Source: Streptomyces fodineus
GTDB taxonomy: Bacteria > Actinomycetota > Actinomycetes > Streptomycetales > Streptomycetaceae
DNA: 64,000 nt
Assembly (NCBI RefSeq): GCF_001735805.1
Contig: NZ_CP017248.1
Span: 8,432,001 to 8,496,000 of the forward strand
Reading direction: 5' to 3'
Of the stretch, positions 25,841 to 34,500 are shown in pieces. The notes under the pieces were generated by a model that made no database searches, was not told where the DNA came from, and saw only the letters and a program-made list of their open reading frames with translations. Numbering within the stretch: position 1 is the stretch's first letter; every line of letters starts with the position of its first letter. The position numbers were made by a program, and so were the translations under genes.

Positions 25841-27304
25841 CTACACCTTCTCCCTTGCCACCTCTCCCCTCTGCTCCGGCTCGGGACGGGCACGGCGTTC
25901 CCGCAGGTCGGCGAAGGCCAGGAGCAGGGCCAGCAGGATGATGCCGACGGACGTGAGCAGGCCGTACTGGAGGGCGGTGGCGGGGGCGCTGTGGTGGGCG
26001 AGGCCGGCGAAGTACACCGAGCCCACGACGGCGACACCGGCCGCCGAGCCGATGCGCTGCGCGGTCTGCAGCACCCCGCCCGCCGCCCCGCCCCGCCGCA
26101 CGGGCACGAGGGACAGGGTGAGCGTGGTGTTCGGGGAGATGGTCAGGCCGGAGCCGAGACCGGCGACGAGCAGCGGGAACGCCGCCGCCCAGGCCACCCC
26201 TGGCCCCGGTACCCAGTGCACGGCCGCGACGACGCCGAGCATGCCCGTCGCCACCGTGCACAGCCCGGCGATGACCAGCCTGCGGCCGAAGCGCACCACC
26301 AGGCGGCCACCCGCAGCGGCGCCCGCCGCCGAGCCCGCCGCGAAGGGCATGGACGACAGGCCCGCCGCCAGCGCGCCGTAGCCCATGCCGTTCTGCAGGA
26401 ACAGCGTGTAGACGAAGAACAGCGTCGTGAAGCCGCCGAAGTACACCAGGCTCAGCAGCGCGCCGAGCGAGAAGGAGCGCAACGAGAAGAGCCGCAGGTC
26501 GACCAGCGGAGCCCGGTCGTGCCGCCCCTGCCGCCGCTCCCACGCCCAGAACGCGGCCAGCAGACCGGCGCTGACCGGGAGCAGGGCCCACTTCAGCCGC
26601 CCGTGCCACTGCTGTTCCTGCACCAGGGGCAGCATCAGCGCGAGCACACCCGAACCGAGCAGCAGCACGCCCGGCACGTCGAAGCACTCGCGCCTGCCCG
26701 AAGAGCCGGAGGCGCGGGGCAGCAGCCGCAGCGCCGCGCAGAAGACGGCCACCCCGATGGGCAGGTTGACGTAGAACACCCAGCGCCAGCCGTCGGGGCC
26801 GCCCGCCGCCTGGATCAGCAGGCCGCCCGCGAGCGGGCCGACCGCCGTGGAGATGCCGATGGTGCTGCCCATCATGCCGAAGGCGCGGGCCCGCTCGGCG
26901 CCCTGGAACATCTGCTGGATCAGCGCCGAGGTCTGGGGCGCGATCAGGCCCGCCGCCGCTCCCTGGGCCAGCCGGAACAGCACCAGCCAGGCGGCATCGG
27001 TGGACAGCCCGCAGGCCGCCGAGGCGAGCGTGAACAGCGCGAGCCCGGTCAGAAAGGTCTGGCGCCGGCCGCGCAGGTCACCGAGCCGTCCCGCCGGGAC
27101 CAGGGCCAGGCCGAGGGTGAGGGCGTATCCGGACATCACCCACGACAGCTCGGCCGTGCTGGCGCGCAGTCCGCGCTCGACCGAGGGCAGCGCCACGTTC
27201 ACGATCGACGTGTCCAGCAAGGTCATGAAGGCCGCGGTCAGGCAGACGGCGAGCGCTTGCCACCGTCGGTCGTGCTGGGCCGGCCCGGCCCGGTCTGTGG
27301 TCAT
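25841..27304 (-). CDS. MFS drug transporter, DHA2 (14-helix) family
   Basis: This 487-residue membrane protein shows about 14 hydrophobic segments. The DHA2 family marks are AAFMTLLDTSIVNVALPSVERGL in helix 1, WVMSGYALTLGLALVPAGRLGD in helices 2-3, and the antiporter motif GPLAGGLLIQAAGGPDGWRWVF in helix 5. Such pumps export drugs or metabolites by proton antiport. It ends with a charged tail. The 216-base gap to the convergent LysR-domain gene (25625-25840) shows nothing. No regulator adjoins its promoter; the nearest gene upstream is a HAD hydrolase on the same strand. Confidence 0.9.
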   Translation of the reverse strand: MTTDRAGPAQHDRRWQALAVCLTAAFMTLLDTSIVNVALPSVERGLRASTAELSWVMSGYALTLGLALVPAGRLGDLRGRRQTFLTGLALFTLASAACGLSTDAAWLVLFRLAQGAAAGLIAPQTSALIQQMFQGAERARAFGMMGSTIGISTAVGPLAGGLLIQAAGGPDGWRWVFYVNLPIGVAVFCAALRLLPRASGSSGRRECFDVPGVLLLGSGVLALMLPLVQEQQWHGRLKWALLPVSAGLLAAFWAWERRQGRHDRAPLVDLRLFSLRSFSLGALLSLVYFGGFTTLFFVYTLFLQNGMGYGALAAGLSSMPFAAGSAAGAAAGGRLVVRFGRRLVIAGLCTVATGMLGVVAAVHWVPGPGVAWAAAFPLLVAGLGSGLTISPNTTLTLSLVPVRRGGAAGGVLQTAQRIGSAAGVAVVGSVYFAGLAHHSAPATALQYGLLTSVGIILLALLLAFADLRERRARPEPEQRGEVAREKV

Positions 27305-27449
27305 GTGATCACGCTAGGCAGCCGCCGCGCCCCGCGCACGGCAGGAGCACCCGACGTGCACGGGCGGCGCCCCATGCTCCGGGTGACCGTGACGCCCTGC
27401 CCGGCTCAGGCCGACGTCGAAGGTTTCCCGATGCGTACGGGTGTGTCGA

Positions 27450-28145
27450 TCACCGGGGCTGCGCCGTGGCCCGGAGCCACGCGTACGCCGACTGCGCCGT
27501 GAACTCCGCCTGACCGCCGCGCAGCAGGAGGGCGGCGGTGGCGAACCCGGGCGCGTCTGCCTGTGCGGCCACGTACGGAATTGCGATGCACCGCATGCCG
27601 GCCGCGTGGGCGGCGGCCGCGCCCGGTGCCGCGTCCTCCAGGACTACGCAGTCCGCGGGATGCGCGCCGAGCCGCCGGGCCGCCTCCAGGAAGACGTCGG
27701 GGGCGGGCTTGCCGTGCGGGACCTCGTCGGTCGAGACCACCGTGCGCAGGTACGCGCCCAGGCCGGTGCCCGCCAGGATCGCCTCGATGGCCTCCGGGGA
27801 GGAGCCCGAGGCGACCGCCGTCGGCACGCCCTCGGCGGCCAGCAGCTCCAGGAACTTGCGCATCTCCGGGTACGCGCGCGTGCGGGTGCGGGCCAGTTCC
27901 AGATAGCGCCGGTTGGTCGCCTCCAGCAGCTCGTCCACCGGGGCACGCAGGCCGTAGCGCTCCCGCCAGAGCGTCACCGTCTCCTGGGTGCTGATGCCGA
28001 CGTAGCTCTCGTGCTCCGCCCAGGTGAAGCCCGGGACGCCGTGCTCGGCCAGGGTCTGCCGGCTCGCCTCGTAGTAGTTCGGTTCGCTGTCCACCAGCGT
28101 TCCGTCGAGATCGAAGATGACCGAGAGGGCGCCGAGATCGCTCAT
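27450..28145 (-). CDS. HAD-family phosphatase (subfamily IA, phosphoglucomutase-like)
   Basis: This 231-residue protein has the four HAD motifs: VIFDLDGTLVDSE (nucleophile Asp), VASGSSPEAIEAIL (Ser), GKPAPDVFLEA (Lys) and CVVLEDAAPGAAAAHAAG (Asp pair). The cap region NYYEASRQTLAEHGVPGF fits beta-phosphoglucomutase/GS1-like sugar phosphatases. ATG 28145 gives the usual short N-terminus; ATG 28157 is possible. It lies 20 bases after the Lrp gene on the same strand and is probably co-transcribed. The substrate is unknown. Confidence 0.87.
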   Translation of the reverse strand: MSDLGALSVIFDLDGTLVDSEPNYYEASRQTLAEHGVPGFTWAEHESYVGISTQETVTLWRERYGLRAPVDELLEATNRRYLELARTRTRAYPEMRKFLELLAAEGVPTAVASGSSPEAIEAILAGTGLGAYLRTVVSTDEVPHGKPAPDVFLEAARRLGAHPADCVVLEDAAPGAAAAHAAGMRCIAIPYVAAQADAPGFATAALLLRGGQAEFTAQSAYAWLRATAQPR

Positions 28146-28165
28146 GCGATCCAGCATGCCAACCG

Positions 28166-28642
28166 TCAGGCGCGGGCCGCCCGGCCCACCGACTCCACCA
28201 GGGGCAGCAGCCGGTACGGGACGCGCTCGCGCAGCGCCACCTCCGTGCGGGTGCGTACCACGCCGGGCATGCTGATCAGCTTCTGGATGACGTCCTCCAG
28301 ATGGGCGTTGTCCCGGCCCACCACCCGGGCGAGCAGATCCCCGCCGCCCGTGATCGAGAACGCCTCCACGATCTCCGGCACGGCGGCCAGAGCGTCCCCG
28401 ACGTCGTCGAGATGCCCCTGGGTTACCTCGATGTGTACGAACGCCAGCACCGGATGGCCCAGGGCGCCGGGGGACAGGGACGGGCCGGTACCAGTGATCA
28501 CACCGTCCCGCTCCATCCGGTCCAGCCGGGCCTGGAGCGTGCCGCGGGCGACGCCCAGGATGCGGGCGTACTCACGCACGCTGGTGCGCGGCTGCTCCAG
28601 GAGCAGCCGCAGGATGCGGGTGTCGAGTTCGTCCACGGCCAT
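28166..28642 (-). CDS. Lrp/AsnC-family transcriptional regulator
   Basis: This 158-residue regulator has an N-terminal helix-turn-helix (DELDTRILRLLLEQPRTSVRE, then ILGVARGTLQARLDRMERDGVI) and a C-terminal RAM ligand domain (LAFVHIEVTQGHLDDV, AFSITGGGDLLARVVG, VVRTRTEVALRERVPY). Such proteins sense amino acids or related small molecules. ATG 28642 is chosen over a TTG at 28660. The 228-base intergenic region upstream carries three copies of an ATTGGT-type sequence and faces the FUSC gene, which may be its target. HAD follows in the same operon. Confidence 0.88.
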   Translation of the reverse strand: MAVDELDTRILRLLLEQPRTSVREYARILGVARGTLQARLDRMERDGVITGTGPSLSPGALGHPVLAFVHIEVTQGHLDDVGDALAAVPEIVEAFSITGGGDLLARVVGRDNAHLEDVIQKLISMPGVVRTRTEVALRERVPYRLLPLVESVGRAARA

Positions 28643-28651
28643 GATGGACGA

Positions 28652-28757
28652 CTGTACCAATGGCTCAGCGACCGCACCTCCGCGTGTGCCGTTCGACCTG
28701 GTCCGTTGGTATTCCGGCCGCCATAGATCTCCGCGCCGTCCTGTGCCATTGGTGCAG
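28652..28757. promoter_or_regulatory. spaced inverted repeat, candidate Lrp operators
   Basis: CTGTACCAATGGC (28652-28664) and GCCATTGGTGCAG (28745-28757) are inverted copies with one mismatch, 80 bases apart. A third related element, GTTGGTATTC, begins at about 28704. The spacing allows looping by an Lrp octamer between the divergent lrp and FUSC genes. Confidence 0.5.
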
Positions 28758-28870
28758 CGATTCGGACCACACTTGAGCCAGTGACCTCCGTGATGCTCTC
28801 ATGGACACGTCGATGGCGCTGCGGACCCCGCGGCGCCTTTTCTATGCCGGTTTTTCTGGGGAGGGCAGCA

Positions 28871-30397
28871 GTGCTGAAGAGGATGTTCGTGGCTCCGGAC
28901 CCGGGGCGCGCGAGGCTGCGCTTCGCCGCGCGGGCCGTCCTCGGCATCGGCCTCGCGGTCGCCGTCTGCTTCCTCGCCGGACACTCCGTCGTCGGCGCGG
29001 TCACCGGTGGCCTCGCCGCGCTGCTCGCCCTGTTCACCGTCGCCGACCCGACCGTGCGCGAGCAGGCGGTCACCACCGCGCTGCTGCCCGCCGTGGGCGT
29101 GCCGGTGCTGGCCGCCGCGGCCGAGCTGCACGACCTCCCGGTCGCGCGCGACCTCGCCTTCCTGGCCGTCGTCGGTGCCGGGGTGTACGCGCGCCGCTGG
29201 GGTCCGCGCGGGCACAGCCTCGGCGTGTTCGCCTTCATGACCTTCTTCGTGGCCCAGTTCCTGCACGCCACCCCGGCCCAGCTGCCCGAGCTGTACGCCG
29301 CCGTCCTGCTGTCCGTGCTCAGCGCGGCCGTGGTGCGCTTCGGACTGTGGTGCTACGAGCGCCGGCAGCCCCCGGCCGCCGTACCCGCCCCCACTCCCGG
29401 CTTCGCTCGAGCGGGGGGACCCCCATCGCCCGCCGGGCGCGTCCTGGCCCGGGTGACCACGCGGCAGGCCGTCCAGGCGACCGCCGGCGCCGGATTCGCA
29501 CTGGTCGTGGGCCAGCTGGTGTCCGGACAGCGCTGGTACTGGGCCGTCGGCGCCACCTGGTGGATCTTCGTCAACACCGCCTCGCGCGGCGAGACGCTGG
29601 TCCGCGGCTTCCGCCGGGTCCTCGGCACGGTGATCGGCATCTGCCTGGGCTTCCTCGTCGCCGTCCCGGTGCACGGCGCGCCCGTCCCGACGGCCGTCCT
29701 GGTCGCCGTCGCCGTCTTCGGCATCTTCTACACGGCCGCCGTCTCCTACACCTGGATGATGCTCTGCGTGACCCTGCTCGCCGAACTGCTCTACGGCCTC
29801 CTCGGCGTCCTCAGCCCCGGCCTGCTCGCGCTGCGGCTCGCCGAGACCGGGGTGGGCGCGCTCGGCGCCGCGCTCGCCGTGCTGTTCGTCCTGCCGGTCA
29901 CCACGCACGCCATCACGGACGCCTGGATCCAGCGCGCCCTGCGCTGTGTCCACGTCTGCACGGCCGAGGCCGCGGCCCGGCTCGCGGGTTCCAGCACGGC
30001 GGACCCCGCCCCCCGCGTCGCCGAGCTGGAGCAGTTGCTCGGCCGGGTCCGGCTCTCGGTGGCCCCGCTGGTGCACCCGTTGAACCCGATGCCGGCCCGC
30101 AAGCGGCGCGCCCGCCGCGTCCTCGCACTGCTCGACGACTGCGCCCGCGAGGTCCATGGCCTGGTGGCGGTCGCCGCCGACCCCGAGGCCTCGCACGACG
30201 CCCGCCTGGCCGCGGCCTGCTGGCGCGTCGAGGCCGCCGTCGAGGCGCTCACCGCGGGCCGGCTGGAGCCCGTCCGCAGCCCAGCCGAGCCGCCCGCCGA
30301 GCCCGCCCTGGCCCACCTGCACGGCCTGGAGCGCGCCCTGGCCGACCTGGCGGAACCGCTGCGGGCCCCGTCGGGGTCGCCGTGGGTGGGTGCCTGA
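28871..30397 (+). CDS. FUSC-family membrane protein (putative aromatic-acid exporter)
   Basis: This 508-residue protein has two blocks of hydrophobic helices (about residues 15-150 and 215-350) separated by a proline-rich loop, with a soluble helical C-terminal third. This is the fusaric-acid-resistance/FUSC layout; the second block has WYWAVGATWWIFVNTASRGET and GFRRVLGTVIGICLGF. GTG 28871 is preferred because GGGGAGGG lies 7 bases upstream. It faces the lrp gene across an intergenic region with inverted repeats, so Lrp-type control is likely. Family members export aromatic or weak acids; the substrate here is unknown. Confidence 0.83.
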   Translation: MLKRMFVAPDPGRARLRFAARAVLGIGLAVAVCFLAGHSVVGAVTGGLAALLALFTVADPTVREQAVTTALLPAVGVPVLAAAAELHDLPVARDLAFLAVVGAGVYARRWGPRGHSLGVFAFMTFFVAQFLHATPAQLPELYAAVLLSVLSAAVVRFGLWCYERRQPPAAVPAPTPGFARAGGPPSPAGRVLARVTTRQAVQATAGAGFALVVGQLVSGQRWYWAVGATWWIFVNTASRGETLVRGFRRVLGTVIGICLGFLVAVPVHGAPVPTAVLVAVAVFGIFYTAAVSYTWMMLCVTLLAELLYGLLGVLSPGLLALRLAETGVGALGAALAVLFVLPVTTHAITDAWIQRALRCVHVCTAEAAARLAGSSTADPAPRVAELEQLLGRVRLSVAPLVHPLNPMPARKRRARRVLALLDDCAREVHGLVAVAADPEASHDARLAAACWRVEAAVEALTAGRLEPVRSPAEPPAEPALAHLHGLERALADLAEPLRAPSGSPWVGA

Positions 30398-30517
30398 GCC
30401 GGGACGCATCGGGTGTGGGGGAACGAACCACCCCTCGATACCACTCTCTTGGTCTAGACCGCAGTTGATCGACTGCTACCGTCAGCCTCGGACGGGCTCG
30501 ACCGAGAGGGGACAGCG

Positions 30518-31552
30518 GTGGCACAGGACGACGGGACGGGCAGGCGCCGGGTCTTCATCGGCTCGTTCACGGCGGCCGGCGGACCCGGGCTGGTGTACGG
30601 GGCGGTCGGGAGGGAAGGCGCGCTCACCCTCCGCGCCGCCGTGGACGACGTCCCGGACCCGTCGTACCTCGCCCTGTCCCCGGACGGCGGCATGCTCTAC
30701 ACGGTCAGCGAGACGGCTGAGGGCGCCGTCGCCGCCTACCGCGTCGCCGGCGACCGTCCGGAGCTCGCCGGTCCGCCCGTGCCGGTGGACGGCAGCGGAC
30801 CGACCCACCTCGGCCTGTACGCCGGGCATGTGCTGACCGCCAACTACGGCTGCGGCAGCGTCACCGCCGTCCCCGTGCGCCCGGACGGCACCCTCACCGC
30901 CAAGCCATCCGGACGGCTCCAGCACACCGGCTGCGGGCCGCACGACCGGCGCCAGCGCGGTCCGCACGCCCACCAGGTGCAGCCCGACCCGAGCGGCCGC
31001 TGGGCCGTCAGCGTCGACCTCGGCACGGACTCGGTACGGATCTGCACCCTCGCGGACGGCACCCCCGCCCTGCGCCACGAGTTCGCCCTGCGCCCCGGCT
31101 CCGGCCCCCGCCATCTGGCCTTCCACCCGGACGGCACGCACGCGTACGTCGTCAACGAGCTCACCCCCACCGTGACCGTGTGCCGCTGGGATGGCGAGAC
31201 CGGCTCGCTCAGGCCGCTCACCGAGGTCCCCCTGCTGCCCGGTGCGCCGGCCGGTGACGCCTATCCGTCCGGGGTCGTGGTCTCGCCCGACGGCCGCTTC
31301 GTGTGGGCCGCGACCCGCGGCGAGGACGTGGTGTCGGTCCTGGCCGTCGAGGGTGAGGCACTCCGGCTGATCGGCACGGTGCCGTGCGGTGGCCACTGGC
31401 CGCGCGCCCTCGCCGAGTACGACGGCTTCCTGTACGCGGCCAACGAGCGCTCCGGCGACGTGGCGTGGTTCGCCGTGGACGAGGCGACGGGACTGCCGCG
31501 CTACGAGGGCTCGGTGCGCGTTCCCGCGGCCTCCTGCGTCGTCTTCGGCTGA
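30518..31552 (+). CDS. lactonase-family beta-propeller protein (6-phosphogluconolactonase-like)
   Basis: This 344-residue seven-bladed propeller belongs to the PF10282 lactonase family. Repeated blade motifs are PSYLALSPDGGMLYTVSE, PHAHQVQPDPSGRWAVSVDLG, PRHLAFHPDGTHAYVVNEL and PSGVVVSPDGRFVWAATRG. Members hydrolyse 6-phosphogluconolactone or unrelated lactones. GTG 30518 follows a GAGAGGGG ribosome site. It is 120 bases after FUSC and may have its own promoter. Transcription ends at the perfect hairpin 34 bases downstream. Confidence 0.87.
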   Translation: MAQDDGTGRRRVFIGSFTAAGGPGLVYGAVGREGALTLRAAVDDVPDPSYLALSPDGGMLYTVSETAEGAVAAYRVAGDRPELAGPPVPVDGSGPTHLGLYAGHVLTANYGCGSVTAVPVRPDGTLTAKPSGRLQHTGCGPHDRRQRGPHAHQVQPDPSGRWAVSVDLGTDSVRICTLADGTPALRHEFALRPGSGPRHLAFHPDGTHAYVVNELTPTVTVCRWDGETGSLRPLTEVPLLPGAPAGDAYPSGVVVSPDGRFVWAATRGEDVVSVLAVEGEALRLIGTVPCGGHWPRALAEYDGFLYAANERSGDVAWFAVDEATGLPRYEGSVRVPAASCVVFG

Positions 31553-31585
31553 GCGGCCCCTCGGGCAGGGTGGCCGACAAGGCGA

Positions 31586-31616
31586 AGGGCCCGCTCCGGG
31601 GTGTGGAGCGGGCCCT
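31586..31616. terminator. bidirectional hairpin between lactonase and CbiX-like genes
   Basis: A perfect 12-base-pair stem, AGGGCCCGCTCC with GGAGCGGGCCCT, encloses a 7-base loop. It lies between two convergent genes and can serve both. No U-run follows on either strand. Confidence 0.85.
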
Positions 31617-31662
31617 GTGTCGTACGGGTGCCGTGCGGTGCCGGCGCGGGGTCGGCTGGGCG

Positions 31663-32598
31663 TCAGCGGACCGGCGTGCCCTGCGGCTGCTGCGGGGAGA
31701 TGCCCAGTGCCGTCGTGTACTTGGCGAGGGCGAGCTTGCCGATCGCCGGGTACGCGCCGAGCGGCTCGGCCGTGGCGCAGCCCGCCTCCTCGGCGGCCGC
31801 CGCCAGCAGCGCCGGGTCGATCTCCGGGCCGATCAGGTACGGCGCGAGGGCCAGCTGCTGCGAGCCCGAGGACCGCAGCTGCTCGGCGACGGAGGAGATC
31901 GAGCCCTCCTGGTCCAGGGCCGCCGCCATCACCGGCACCGCCAGGCGCGCGGCGAGCAGCATGCCGGTGATGCCGGCCGCCTGTACGGCCTCCTCGCCGC
32001 CCACGGACGCCAGGATGATGCCGTCGGCGGCGGTGGCCACGGTGAACAGGCGGGCGCGGTCCGCACGGGCCAGGCTCGCCTCGGACAGCCGCACGTGCAG
32101 CGCCTCGGCGAGCAGCGGGTGCGGGCCGAGGACGTCGGTCAGCTCGGCGGCGACCCGGCTCTCCATCACGGACTGGCGGATCTGCCGCAGCAGGGAGCCG
32201 TCCGGACCGGCCAGCAGCGGGACGACGACGGCGACCGGACCGTCGGGCTCCTTGACCCCTTCGACCCCGGCGGCGACGGCCTGCTCATAGCGGGCCGTGC
32301 GCTCCTCGGCCGCGCGCACCAGCACGGACCGGAGCGTGGGGAATTCGACGTCGTCCCCTTCGAGGTACCCGATCCGGGCGTCCAGGCCGGGCAGCTCGGA
32401 GCGGGCGATGCTCACGACCTCCTCGGCGAGGCCGCGCATGGCAGCGCTGGGCGCACCGGGCACCGCCAGGGCAAGCGCGGGCGCGCCCTCGGGGCCACCA
32501 GCGGTTCCGGCCGGCGGTGCCGTCCGGGCTGGCGGGGTCGCGGCATTCGTACTGGCAGGCCGGACTCGGGTCCAGTGGGGGTGCTCATGGCGCCGCAT
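31663..32598 (-). CDS. CbiX/SirB-like protein lacking the metal-binding histidines
   Basis: This 311-residue protein has the two-lobed CbiX/sirohydrochlorin chelatase pattern, for example GPHPLLAEALHVRL, VVVPLLAG and DGIILASVGG. Where chelatases carry VAHGSRDP it reads LAVPGAPSAA, and the second active-site histidine position (normally after PLLL) is PDGSLLRQ. Both catalytic histidines therefore seem absent, so metal insertion is unlikely and a binding or regulatory role is possible. ATG 32598 starts a histidine-rich MRRHEHPH N-terminus followed by a Pro/Ala linker. It is downstream of the N-acetylglucosamine kinase gene after 166 bases; no cobalamin or siroheme genes adjoin. Confidence 0.7.
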   Translation of the reverse strand: MRRHEHPHWTRVRPASTNAATPPARTAPPAGTAGGPEGAPALALAVPGAPSAAMRGLAEEVVSIARSELPGLDARIGYLEGDDVEFPTLRSVLVRAAEERTARYEQAVAAGVEGVKEPDGPVAVVVPLLAGPDGSLLRQIRQSVMESRVAAELTDVLGPHPLLAEALHVRLSEASLARADRARLFTVATAADGIILASVGGEEAVQAAGITGMLLAARLAVPVMAAALDQEGSISSVAEQLRSSGSQQLALAPYLIGPEIDPALLAAAAEEAGCATAEPLGAYPAIGKLALAKYTTALGISPQQPQGTPVR

Positions 32599-32764
32599 GT
32601 TACTGGCTTTGCGGGTTCCTTCGTTCGGGGAGGGTGCAGGTGAGCGGTATCCGTCCGGTTTTGTCTGATGAGTTACGCGGGGAGGACACGTGTTGCAGGC
32701 ATGTGCCGGGAACATGGGCTGACAAAGGGGCCGCAAGGGGGAACAATCCGCTTTTACGGTGACC

Positions 32765-33739
32765 TTATTCGCCCGGTGCAGGGACCACGTAGAGCATGGC
32801 GGGTTCACCCGGCAGGGTGAGGCGGCCCGCCGCCAGATCGCTCGCGATCCGTACCGAGCCGTGCAGGGGATCGCCCTCGGCCGGCACCCGCACCGCGTGC
32901 GGCAGCCTGGCCGTCAGCTCCTCGCCCAGCGGTACGAGGAGGGGGTCGCCCAGGCGCAGCAGGCCGCCGGTGAGCGCGACTTGCGGCTCACCGTCCGCCG
33001 GGCACACCGCCGCGACGGACTCGGCCATGTGCCGGGCCGCGGCGCGCAGGATGCCCGCGGCGACCGGGTCGTGAGCGGCGCACGCGGCCACCCGGGGCGC
33101 GAAGGAGGCCAGCACGGCGGGCCGGTCGGAGCGGGGATAGAGCTGCCCCGGCAGCCCGCCGACCGGGCCGAACTGCTCTTGCGCGCAGGCCAGCAGCGGA
33201 CCCGAGCCGCCGTCCCGGCCGTCATGGGCGCGCAGCGCCGCCTCCAGGCCGGCCCGGCCGATCCAGGCGCCGCTGCCGCAGTCACCGAGCAGATGACCCC
33301 AGCCGTCGGCCCGCCGCCAGGCCGTCAGGTCGGTGCCGACCGCGATCAGTCCGGTGCCCGCGGCGAGCACCGCGCCCGGACGCGGCCCGAGGGCGCCGAC
33401 GTACGCGGTGACGGCGTCGGCGGCGAGGGCCACGTGCCGTACGCCCAGCTCCCGGGCGAGGGCGCCCGGTAGTTCGGCGCGCAGGGCGTCGCCCAGGGTG
33501 GCGAACCCGGCGGCGCCGACGACGGCCGTGCCCAGCTCGTCCACTTCGGCCTCGGCGGCGGACGCGCGGGCCAGCGGGAGGAGTTGGGCCATCAGATGCG
33601 CGGGATCGATGCCCCGCGCGCCTGTGCGCACCGGTTCCCGTGACTCCCGCTGTGCTGCGGGCGCCCGGCCCGGCACACCGACGGCGACACGGAGACCGGA
33701 CCCTCCGGAGTCCACCGCCAGATAGCCGGCGACGGTCAC
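32765..33739 (-). CDS. BadF/N-acetylglucosamine kinase-type ATPase
   Basis: This 324-residue sugar-kinase-fold protein has phosphate-1 motif YLAVDSGGSGLRVAVG, AGTGLIAVGTDL, GDCGSGAWIGRAGLEAAL and adenosine motif VALTGGLLRLG. These mark the BadF/BadG/BcrA/BcrD ATPase family, within which eukaryotic-type N-acetylglucosamine kinases fall. The likely reaction is ATP-dependent phosphorylation of an amino sugar, perhaps from cell-wall or chitin recycling. GTG 33739 overlaps the stop of the uracil-DNA glycosylase gene (GTGA), so the two are translationally coupled. Confidence 0.82.
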   Translation of the reverse strand: MTVAGYLAVDSGGSGLRVAVGVPGRAPAAQRESREPVRTGARGIDPAHLMAQLLPLARASAAEAEVDELGTAVVGAAGFATLGDALRAELPGALARELGVRHVALAADAVTAYVGALGPRPGAVLAAGTGLIAVGTDLTAWRRADGWGHLLGDCGSGAWIGRAGLEAALRAHDGRDGGSGPLLACAQEQFGPVGGLPGQLYPRSDRPAVLASFAPRVAACAAHDPVAAGILRAAARHMAESVAAVCPADGEPQVALTGGLLRLGDPLLVPLGEELTARLPHAVRVPAEGDPLHGSVRIASDLAAGRLTLPGEPAMLYVVPAPGE

Positions 33740-34413
33740 GGCAGTCGCCAGTCCACCGGCTGTCCGCCCTGCTGGATCAGCATGTCGTTGGCCCGGCTGA
33801 AGGGACGCGAGCCGAAGAACCCGCGGTCGGCCGACATCGGCGAGGGATGCGCGGACTCCACCGCGGGCAGGCTGCCCAGCAGCGGACGCAGATTGCGGGC
33901 GTCCCGGCCCCACAGGATGGACACCAGCGGCTTGCCGCGCGCCGCCAGCGCCCGGATCGCCTGTTCGGTGACCTCCTCCCAGCCCTTGCCGCGGTGGGCG
34001 CCCGGGCTGCGCGGAGCCGTGGTCAGCGCCCTGTTGAGCAGCAGGACGCCCTGCTGGGTCCACGGCGTGAGGTCGCCGTTGGCCGGCTGGGGCAGCCCCA
34101 GGTCGGTGTTCAGCTCGCGGTAGATGTTGATCAGGCTGGGCGGCAGCGGGCGTACCTCGGGCGCGACCGAGAACGACAGGCCCACCGCGTGCCCCGGGGT
34201 CGGATACGGGTCCTGACCGACGATCAGGACACGTACGTCGTCGAACGGCTGCTGGAAGGCCCGCAGGACATTCGGGCCGGCCGGGAGGTAGGTGCGTCCC
34301 GCGGCGATCTCCGCGCGCAGGAAGTCGCCCATTCCGGCGATCCGTTCGGCGACGGGTTCCAGGGCCTTCGCCCAGCCCGCTTCGACGATTTCATGCAAGG
34401 GTCGTGGTGCCAC
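33736..34413 (-). CDS. ung: uracil-DNA glycosylase, family 1
   Basis: This 225-residue protein has the complete family 1 active site: VLIVGQDPYPTPGHAVGLSFS with the water-activating Asp near residue 63, LLLNRALTT, and HPSPMSADRGFFGSRPFS with the DNA-intercalation loop HPSP. It removes uracil from DNA in base-excision repair in the cytoplasm. Start is GTG 34413. It is the first gene of a pair with the sugar kinase, joined by a 4-base overlap. Confidence 0.95.
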   Translation of the reverse strand: MAPRPLHEIVEAGWAKALEPVAERIAGMGDFLRAEIAAGRTYLPAGPNVLRAFQQPFDDVRVLIVGQDPYPTPGHAVGLSFSVAPEVRPLPPSLINIYRELNTDLGLPQPANGDLTPWTQQGVLLLNRALTTAPRSPGAHRGKGWEEVTEQAIRALAARGKPLVSILWGRDARNLRPLLGSLPAVESAHPSPMSADRGFFGSRPFSRANDMLIQQGGQPVDWRLP

Positions 34414-34500
34414 GGGCGAAACCCTACTGCCGTAGACAGGCCGGTGATCAACCCATGGCCGAAGCCCGGCCCGGACGCCGCCCGCGGTCCCCGGTGCGTC

